NCBI GenBank assembly: GCA_964481175.1
Contig: CAYZSZ010000016.1
Span: forward strand, 1-9,782
Direction of reading: 5' to 3'
DNA: 9,782 nt
Source of the DNA: JAGOVB01 sp964481175
GTDB lineage: Bacteria; Patescibacteriota; Minisyncoccia; Phycocordibacterales; PALSA-1337
In this document: positions 5,041-9,782 of the stretch, piece by piece
How the letters are laid out: every line of letters starts with the position of its first letter
How positions within the stretch are numbered: position 1 is the stretch's first letter
Translations under genes and position numbers: made by a program
The notes under the pieces: generated by a model
What the model was told of the DNA's origin: nothing
Seen by the model: the letters and a program-made list of their open reading frames with translations, nothing else
Databases searched by the model: none

Positions 5041-5811
5041 ATGTACATAAAAGACACATTGGGTCAGTTAGGACTGAGTGAAAAGGAGATAGTGCTTTAC
5101 ACTGCGCTCTTGAAGCAGGGTCGAAGCACTCCGACTACTTTATCCAAGCTTACAAGAATCAATAGAGCGACGGTATATCATACTGCGAAGGGTCTTATTA
5201 GTAGGGGATTGATTACCGAGGATATTGCTGGGTCAACAATTCATTTTATTCCTCTCTCACCGAATAACCTGGATAAGATTGTGGAGGATTCTCGTCGAGA
5301 TCTTACGAATAAAGAGAAACTCGTCACTCAAGCTATCGCCGATCTCAGTCTCTTTGTTTCTGATGAAAAATACACAGTGCCTAAAGTCCGCTTTGTAGAA
5401 GAGCAAAATCTAGAAAAGTTTTTATACGATAATGCCGCACGTTGGAATACCGAGCTTCTTAAATACGATGGGACTTGGTGGGGATTTCAGGATCATAGCC
5501 TCGTAGAGAATTTTGAAGAATGGATTCTGTGGGTGGGTAAGACAAAAGAATATAAAGATAAACGAATCCAAGCAAAATTGTTGAGCAATGATTCTATTGT
5601 AGAAAAAAAGATTGAAGCAAAGATTCCTAAATCAAAACGAAATACTCGTTTTATTAAAGACATGAATTTTACTTCTACTATCTGGATAGTAGGGGACTAT
5701 GTTGTAATGATTTCAACTCGCAACCACCCTTTTTCATTGATTGAAATTCATGATGCGTCTTTGGCTCACAACATGCGAGAAACTTTTAAGAAGATGTGGT
5801 CGTTGGTTTAA
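5041..5811 (+). CDS. TrmB-like winged-helix transcriptional regulator
   Basis: 256 residues. The N-terminal region (about 5-75) is a winged helix of the TrmB/MarR kind: LGLSEKEIVLYTALLKQGRS, then TTLSKLTRINRATVYHTAKG as the recognition helix region, and a wing ending SRGLITEDIAGSTIHFIPLS. Residues about 77-105 form a helix suited to dimerisation (LDKIVEDSRRDLTNKEKLVT). The rest (113-256) resembles the C-terminal effector part of TrmB-type proteins that I associate with Patescibacteria (YDGTWWGFQDHSLVENFEEW; TSTIWIVGDYVVMISTR), whose ligand I cannot state. No membrane segment. The ATG coincides with the predicted transcription start. The gene runs into recG tail to tail with no base between stops and no terminator. 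A palindrome over its own -35 box suggests autoregulation and control of the divergent RHH-like gene. Confidence 0.8.
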   Translation: MYIKDTLGQLGLSEKEIVLYTALLKQGRSTPTTLSKLTRINRATVYHTAKGLISRGLITEDIAGSTIHFIPLSPNNLDKIVEDSRRDLTNKEKLVTQAIADLSLFVSDEKYTVPKVRFVEEQNLEKFLYDNAARWNTELLKYDGTWWGFQDHSLVENFEEWILWVGKTKEYKDKRIQAKLLSNDSIVEKKIEAKIPKSKRNTRFIKDMNFTSTIWIVGDYVVMISTRNHPFSLIEIHDASLAHNMRETFKKMWSLV

Positions 5812-7944
5812 CTACTCAAAATGTATCTTCTCACCACTCCTTTTATCCAATTCCTTTAGTATGAGAGGGTATTGATCGAGTGTCGGTAAAATGTTGCCAG
5901 CCTCAGTCCGTGCAGCCTCTACCATCTTTATATTCTTCAACGCTTCCATCCCGACATCGCTGATGCCCCATTGTTTCCCGCTGTAGAGAACGCCTGAGCC
6001 ACGGAGCTGGAGGTCGTTTTCGGCGAGTTCGAAACCGTTTTTAGCAGTTGAGAGTGCTTTTAGACGCTCTGCAGTTTTTTCACTTCCGCTATCAGTGAAT
6101 ACATAACAGTATGGTTGATGTGTCCCTCGGATGACGCGACCACGGAGCTGGTGCAGCTGGGCGAGACCAAAACGCTCGCCACCTTCGATGACGATGACAT
6201 TTGCGTTAGGCACATTTACTCCGACTTCGACAACGGATGTAGCACAGAGGATATGTGTTTTGCCACTTTTGAAATCGAGCATCGCTTTGTCTTTTGCTTT
6301 GGCAGTCATTTTTCCATGAAGTATTCCAACCTCGTACTCTTTGAAAACATCTTTTTTTAGACGTGCAGCTTCGGCGATCACTGACTTTTCATTGTCATCG
6401 ATGTAGGGACAGATGATGTAAGCTTGGCGACCTTCGGCCAGCTGTTCTCGGATATGCTCATATGTTTTTTCTCTTTTGTCGGGAGAAACGATCTCGGTGA
6501 TGATCGGTTTTCGTCCTGCAGGCATCGCATCCAAAAGAGTGAGGTCCAAGTCACCAAATACAGTAAGGGCCAAAGTCCGGGGGATCGGTGTCGCACTCAT
6601 CGAGAGGAGGTGAGGTGCAATATTGTCTTTGCGGACAAGTTTTGCACGCTGATTGGTACCAAAGCGATGCTGCTCGTCGATGATGACGTAGGCAAGGTTT
6701 TTGAACTTTACGCTTTTTTGGATGAGGGAATGTGTACCGATCAAAATAGGAATCTCACCATTTTCAACCCATTTCAAAAGCTGGGTGCGAGAGATGTCGG
6801 TCCAGCCTTTTGGATTTAGCTTTGAGGGAAACTTTTTGCAGCCGCTACTCGTCATAAGCCCGATCGACATACCGAGCATGTAGGCAAAATACTGGATGAA
6901 TGATTCGAAATGCTGGGTGGCAAGGATCTCGGTAGGACACATATATGCCACTTGGAGTCGTCCAAAGTCCTGGCCTTTTGGTCGAGTGGTGACGACTGCA
7001 TAAGTGGTCGCTGCGGCCACTGCTGTTTTTCCAGAACCCACATCTCCTTCGAGGAGACGAGACATCGGTATGCCTTTTCTGAAATCATTGGTAATCGTCT
7101 CGATTGCTTTTTTCTGTGCATCAGTCGCCTCGAATGGAAAGCGTTTGATAAATTCCTGAATATATTTTTCTGGTGGATCGATTTCGAATCCCGGGTGTGA
7201 GGCGTATTCTTTGCGAGCTTTTTGTTTCTCGATCTGGATAAAAAATACTTCTTCGAAAGCAAAACGTTTACGAGCAGCGAGGGCATCGTCTTCTTTCATC
7301 GGGGTATGGATCCAAACCAGGGCACTCGCAAGAGTGGGGAGGTTATATTTTTTTAAAATATCTGCTGGGATCGGATCAGTGATCGTCTCTAGGACTTTGT
7401 ATTTAAATATTTTTATGACGGCATGGTAAATCCAGTTTGAAGTAATGCCTTTTGACTCTGGGTATACAGGATACAAGGTGTGATCTGGTCCGGTGTCACC
7501 AAAAAGAGAATCACCGACACCAGTAGGGAGACTCTGGACTTGTTCGGCTTTTGGATTTGAGAAATATAGGAGACCAGTTTTCTTGCGCTCGCTGGGTGCG
7601 CCCTCGATACGGACAAAACTATTTTCTGCGAGCATCTTGGCGATGTATGGCTGGTTGAACCAGACGAGTTCGATCGAGCCGCTCTCGTCGGTCACGGTCG
7701 CGGTGGCCATAGGGATCTGGCTCTTGAATCCTTTGCTCATCTTGAGATCAGTGATTTTTCCAAAGATAACTGACGGTGTACCTTTTTGGAGTGACTGGAT
7801 CGACTGAGTCTTTGATGTGTCACCATAGCGCACAGGGAAATGGTACAAGAGATCGCTGATCGTCAAAATACCCAGCTTATGCAAAGCTCTTTTTTGTTCT
7901 TCTGAGAGTCTAAAATGGTCGTGGACAGGATCGCTCAATAACAT
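5812..7944 (-). CDS. recG: ATP-dependent DNA helicase RecG
   Basis: Double-strand translocase that regresses stalled forks and remodels branched DNA. Length 710 residues, normal. N-terminal helical part and OB-fold wedge domain (about 55-135, VIFGKITDLKMSKGFKSQIP...), then two helicase lobes: Walker A EGDVGSGKT (299-307), DEQH box (423-426, in IIDEQHRFG), SAT (450-452), GDLDLTLLDAMPAGRKPI (464-481), motif V TSVVEVGVNVPNA (569-581) and motif VI QLHQLRGRVIRG (596-607), then the TRG-type C-terminal region (DLQLRGSGVLYSGKQWG, 644-660). Two departures from textbook RecG: motif VI has Ile at 605 where QLRGRVGRG carries Gly, and the lobe-1 stretch at about 366-390 (TSSGCKKFPSKLNPKGW) looks longer than usual. 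The frame is intact, so it should be active. It is last in a minus-strand cluster, four bases after the cupredoxin-like gene. TAAAAT six bases before the ATG could also give it its own leaderless transcript. Confidence 0.97.
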   Translation of the reverse strand: MLLSDPVHDHFRLSEEQKRALHKLGILTISDLLYHFPVRYGDTSKTQSIQSLQKGTPSVIFGKITDLKMSKGFKSQIPMATATVTDESGSIELVWFNQPYIAKMLAENSFVRIEGAPSERKKTGLLYFSNPKAEQVQSLPTGVGDSLFGDTGPDHTLYPVYPESKGITSNWIYHAVIKIFKYKVLETITDPIPADILKKYNLPTLASALVWIHTPMKEDDALAARKRFAFEEVFFIQIEKQKARKEYASHPGFEIDPPEKYIQEFIKRFPFEATDAQKKAIETITNDFRKGIPMSRLLEGDVGSGKTAVAAATTYAVVTTRPKGQDFGRLQVAYMCPTEILATQHFESFIQYFAYMLGMSIGLMTSSGCKKFPSKLNPKGWTDISRTQLLKWVENGEIPILIGTHSLIQKSVKFKNLAYVIIDEQHRFGTNQRAKLVRKDNIAPHLLSMSATPIPRTLALTVFGDLDLTLLDAMPAGRKPIITEIVSPDKREKTYEHIREQLAEGRQAYIICPYIDDNEKSVIAEAARLKKDVFKEYEVGILHGKMTAKAKDKAMLDFKSGKTHILCATSVVEVGVNVPNANVIVIEGGERFGLAQLHQLRGRVIRGTHQPYCYVFTDSGSEKTAERLKALSTAKNGFELAENDLQLRGSGVLYSGKQWGISDVGMEALKNIKMVEAARTEAGNILPTLDQYPLILKELDKRSGEKIHFE

Positions 7945-7948
7945 GAGG

Positions 7949-8434
7949 CTATTTTACCACTATTGTGCCTGTATCAGCAGTATTGAGATTGTTGTAGTAG
8001 ACCCAAGTACCTGGAGTGTCAAAACTATATATGTATTTGTTGCCCGGGGCTATACCTCCTTCTGAATCAAAGAGCTCAGACTTTGGCCAGAACTCGATAT
8101 TGCTGGTGTTTTGGAAGCCGATTTTTGTACCTGCTTTGATGGTGATCGTTTCTGGACTAAATCCGTACTTGGTATATTTGATCACGGTTACATCGGTGAG
8201 CATGTTGCGCTCTTCGGCAGGACTGTTTAGTGGAGGACACTCTGCAAATTCGCAGAATGGTGCGACACGACCTACATACGAACCATCTGAGCACTGTTTT
8301 GCGTCCATCGTACAAGCTACATTGTCATTTGCATCTGGATCTAGGGTAGACGAGAAAGGCTGAGCAAAATACATAATGGCAATAAGCATAACTGCAAGAG
8401 CGAGAGCTCCTTTGATCACATCTTTATTTTTCAT
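7949..8434 (-). CDS. membrane-anchored cupredoxin-like protein with Cys-rich linker
   Basis: 161 residues. A single N-terminal hydrophobic helix (about 7-24, IKGALALAVMLIAIMYFA) should anchor it outside the cytoplasmic membrane; I see no lipobox. Then comes a Cys-rich motif, CTMDAKQCSDGSYVGR...FCEFAEC, with Cys at 41, 48, 61 and 66, likely two disulfides; the same motif type is, to my knowledge, frequent in secreted Patescibacteria proteins. Residues about 82-161 match a plastocyanin-like beta sandwich: FSPETITIKAGTKIGFQNTS, GIAPGNKYIYSFDTPGTWVY, then TGTIVVK. The usual copper ligands (His after the NTS segment, and Cys/His/His/Met in the loop before TGTIVV) are missing: the loop reads YYNNLNTADTG and the sequence has no His. 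So the fold is kept but copper binding is unlikely. It overlaps the mutY-like gene by 11 bp and lies 4 bp before recG. TATACT sits six bases before its ATG. Confidence 0.8.
   Translation of the reverse strand: MKNKDVIKGALALAVMLIAIMYFAQPFSSTLDPDANDNVACTMDAKQCSDGSYVGRVAPFCEFAECPPLNSPAEERNMLTDVTVIKYTKYGFSPETITIKAGTKIGFQNTSNIEFWPKSELFDSEGGIAPGNKYIYSFDTPGTWVYYNNLNTADTGTIVVK
7951..7956 (-). promoter_or_regulatory. possible internal -10 box before recG
   Basis: TAAAAT (five of six matches to TATAAT) ends six bases before the recG ATG, the same spacing as at other genes here. It overlaps the last codons and TAG stop of the cupredoxin-like gene, and no -35 is visible, so it may be chance. Confidence 0.25.
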
Positions 8435-9167
8435 TTATATAGTATACCTTGTTTATTTTCTTTATAAAACCTTCTTTGAGAAGTTCTGCAGCAACATCTT
8501 TGTATTTTGTGAGCTGGTCTGGCTTTTCTAAAAGGAGTTTGAGAACTTTTCCACGTTTTTCTCGATGTGACCCTTTAAACGCGCTCTGTTTTTTGTAATG
8601 TTTGCTTTTGAGACTTGGGTTTTGAGTCTTCTTCAGCATAGAGCCGTAGTCCATGAGCGCGTAGTACCACTCTCGAGGATTTTTTGTGTCGAGGGTTTCT
8701 TTTATTAAAGGAAAAATATCTTTATCATCGACTTTTTCTTTGTCTTTAAAAAAGAAATGGATATAGACCGAGCGGATATTGGTCTCTATAAAAGGGTGGG
8801 GGATGTTGTAGGCAAAAGCGAGGATAGATCCGGCGGTGTTTGGACCAATTCCAGGGAGTTCGACAAGTTCCTCGTATGTTTTAGGGATTTTCGTAATGCT
8901 TTTTAAATACAATGCACGCCGATTATACCCGAGACCTTGCCAGGCTGTGAGGACATCTTTTGTACTAGCCTCGTTTAGCTTTTTGAGTGTTGGAAATTTC
9001 TTTATAAACTCATTGTACTTTGCAACAACACGCGGTGCTTGGGTCTGCTGGAGCATGATTTCTGAGACCAAAACTCGATATGGAGATATGCGTTCGCGCC
9101 AGGGGAATGAACGGCGATGGGCTTTGTAATATGCCCAGATTTCTTCAATAAAAGATTTGGTAGTCAT
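8424..9167 (-). CDS. MutY-like A/G-specific adenine glycosylase, cluster-less
   Basis: HhH-GPD DNA glycosylase, probably removing adenine mispaired with 8-oxoguanine. Numbering from the TTG at 9185 (253 residues); the ATG at 9167 (residue 7, MTTKSFIEEIW) is the better start, giving 247. Visible: FPWRERISPYRVLVSEIMLQ with the MutY catalytic Glu (42) in SEIMLQQTQ, AWQGLGYNRRA (81-91), helix-hairpin-helix LPGIGPNTAGSI (110-121) and FIETNIRSVYIH (132-143). Two oddities: the catalytic Asp of the family (D-G/T-N-V) is Glu134 here, and the four Cys of the C-terminal [4Fe-4S] loop are absent (MDYGSMLKKTQNPSLKSKHY). The C-terminal MutT-like domain of long MutY proteins is also missing; instead a small helical, winged-helix-like tail (about 212-253, ending INKVYYINEK) is present. 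First gene of the mutY/cupredoxin/recG cluster; its end overlaps the next gene by 11 bp. Confidence 0.85.
   Translation of the reverse strand: MTTKSFIEEIWAYYKAHRRSFPWRERISPYRVLVSEIMLQQTQAPRVVAKYNEFIKKFPTLKKLNEASTKDVLTAWQGLGYNRRALYLKSITKIPKTYEELVELPGIGPNTAGSILAFAYNIPHPFIETNIRSVYIHFFFKDKEKVDDKDIFPLIKETLDTKNPREWYYALMDYGSMLKKTQNPSLKSKHYKKQSAFKGSHREKRGKVLKLLLEKPDQLTKYKDVAAELLKEGFIKKINKVYYINEK
8441..8446 (-). promoter_or_regulatory. possible internal -10 box before the cupredoxin-like gene
   Basis: TATACT (five of six matches) ends six bases before the ATG at 8434, with a weak TTTATA 16 bp upstream. It lies inside the 3' end of the mutY-like gene. It suggests the membrane protein can be transcribed separately as a leaderless message. 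Confidence 0.4.
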
Positions 9168-9174
9168 TGTTTCG

Positions 9175-9181
9175 TATAATA
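9175..9181. promoter_or_regulatory. overlapping divergent -10 boxes, mutY-like and SGNH genes
   Basis: TATAAT on the plus strand (9175-9180) and TATTAT on the minus strand (9181-9176) overlap by five bases in the 37-bp gap between the two starts. On the minus strand the predicted start is about 9169, two bases before the mutY-like ATG. On the plus strand it is about 9187, a short leader without Shine-Dalgarno before 9205. A second plus-strand hexamer, TAGTGT (9193-9198), has the leaderless spacing to 9205. No clear -35 boxes. The two polymerases could not occupy the site together. Confidence 0.45.
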
Positions 9182-9204
9182 GCAAATTATGTTAGTGTTT
9201 GTGT

Positions 9205-9744
9205 ATGAAGAAGCTAATACTATTTGGCGACAGCATGCTCGGGCATTTTGGTTGCGAATTGATTCAAAAAGTGGAATCAGAAACGTCTGTTGACATATAT
9301 AACTGTGCGATGGGCGGGGCAACAACGGAAGATGGATTAAAGAAAGCTTTGTATATCGCTTCTTTAAAGCCCGACATCGTTTTACTTTCATTTGGAACTA
9401 ACGATATCTTCAAGAAGAACTTGTCTGCAAGCGACTTTTTGAAGAATCTTACCCAGATAATTGATTTGTTTAAAGGTAGTAGGGTGATCGTGTGGTTTAC
9501 TCCGAAAGCAAATGATATTAATGATGTGGAAGGCACGCTCAAGTTTAATTCGCAAATTTTAAGGTACAACGATGAGGTTCGTAAGTACTGTGAGGTAAAT
9601 AAGATCGAATTTATTGACTCATTTAGTGATTATAAGATCGAAGTCGGCACAAAAGACATTTATCACGAGGATGACGGTATTCATTTAGTCGATACCGGAT
9701 ACGAGCCTTTTATATCCTCACTAGTGCGGATTCTAAATAATTAG
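9205..9744 (+). CDS. SGNH/GDSL-family hydrolase
   Basis: 179 residues from the ATG at 9205; a TTG two codons earlier is less likely. The SGNH blocks are all present: block I FGDSM with the nucleophile Ser10, block II Gly in CAMGGATTEDG (37-38), block III FGTNDIF with Asn66, and block V DDGIHLVDTGYE with Asp157 and His160 as the rest of the triad. This is a minimal single-domain esterase/lipase-like fold. No signal peptide or membrane segment, so probably cytoplasmic. The substrate (acyl ester, acetylated sugar or lysophospholipid) cannot be told from sequence. Divergent from the mutY-like gene, with overlapping -10 boxes. No terminator is visible in the last 38 bases of the window. Confidence 0.9.
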   Translation: MKKLILFGDSMLGHFGCELIQKVESETSVDIYNCAMGGATTEDGLKKALYIASLKPDIVLLSFGTNDIFKKNLSASDFLKNLTQIIDLFKGSRVIVWFTPKANDINDVEGTLKFNSQILRYNDEVRKYCEVNKIEFIDSFSDYKIEVGTKDIYHEDDGIHLVDTGYEPFISSLVRILNN

Positions 9745-9782
9745 GTCTTGGAACTTTTGATTATTATTCGATTTTATGCAAG

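Noticed and set aside
9167..9185. TTG start at 9185 for the mutY-like gene
   Set aside because: The -10 box TATTAT (9181-9176) overlaps this start; the ATG at 9167 lies just after the predicted transcription start and matches where the family N-terminus begins.

Overview
The window looks like chromosomal DNA of a small-genome bacterium, most likely a Patescibacteria/CPR (Parcubacteria-type) lineage. That placement is an inference. It rests on a small coiled-coil protein and a TrmB-like regulator of kinds I associate with that group, a Cys-rich motif (C-T-M-D-A-K...D-G-S-Y-V-G-R) on a membrane-anchored cupredoxin-like protein, a tRNA-Ile that reads AUA with a UAU anticodon, and an almost complete lack of Shine-Dalgarno sequences. 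I see no mobile element, CRISPR array or phage gene.

Layout. Positions 1-246 hold the 3' end of a small membrane protein gene. On the minus strand, smpB (1481-1044) is followed after one nucleotide by ssrA/tmRNA (1042-679) and then by a small three-helix membrane protein gene (635-378), which ends at an intrinsic terminator (347-317). This reads as one trans-translation unit. Divergent from smpB is a small coiled-coil protein gene (1616-1903). Next comes about 450 nt (about 1924-2377) with no convincing protein. It has a promoter-like start, about ten perfect hairpins, a possible pseudoknot and a 10-bp rho-independent terminator. I read it as a large structured RNA that I cannot name, and it is the most interesting item in the window. 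The AAA protease gene ftsH (2408-4303) follows, then tRNA-Ile(UAU) (4356-4429), preceded by a degenerate copy of its own 5' half.

Positions 4449-5811 hold a divergent pair: a ribbon-helix-helix-like protein (minus) and a TrmB-like winged-helix regulator (plus). Their -35 boxes face each other across an imperfect palindrome, which suggests shared control or autoregulation. The regulator gene abuts, tail to tail with no gap, a minus-strand cluster read in the order mutY-like glycosylase (9167-8424), anchored cupredoxin-like protein (8434-7949), recG helicase (7944-5812). MutY and RecG are both DNA-maintenance enzymes; the cupredoxin-like protein between them has no obvious link. Divergent from mutY is an SGNH/GDSL hydrolase gene (9205-9744).

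A recurring pattern ties the window together. A TATAAT-like hexamer sits exactly six bases before the start codon of most genes (the 85-aa membrane protein, smpB, the coiled-coil gene, ftsH, the TrmB-like gene, the cupredoxin-like gene and recG), and no start has a convincing Shine-Dalgarno sequence. This predicts leaderless mRNAs as a usual mode of expression here.
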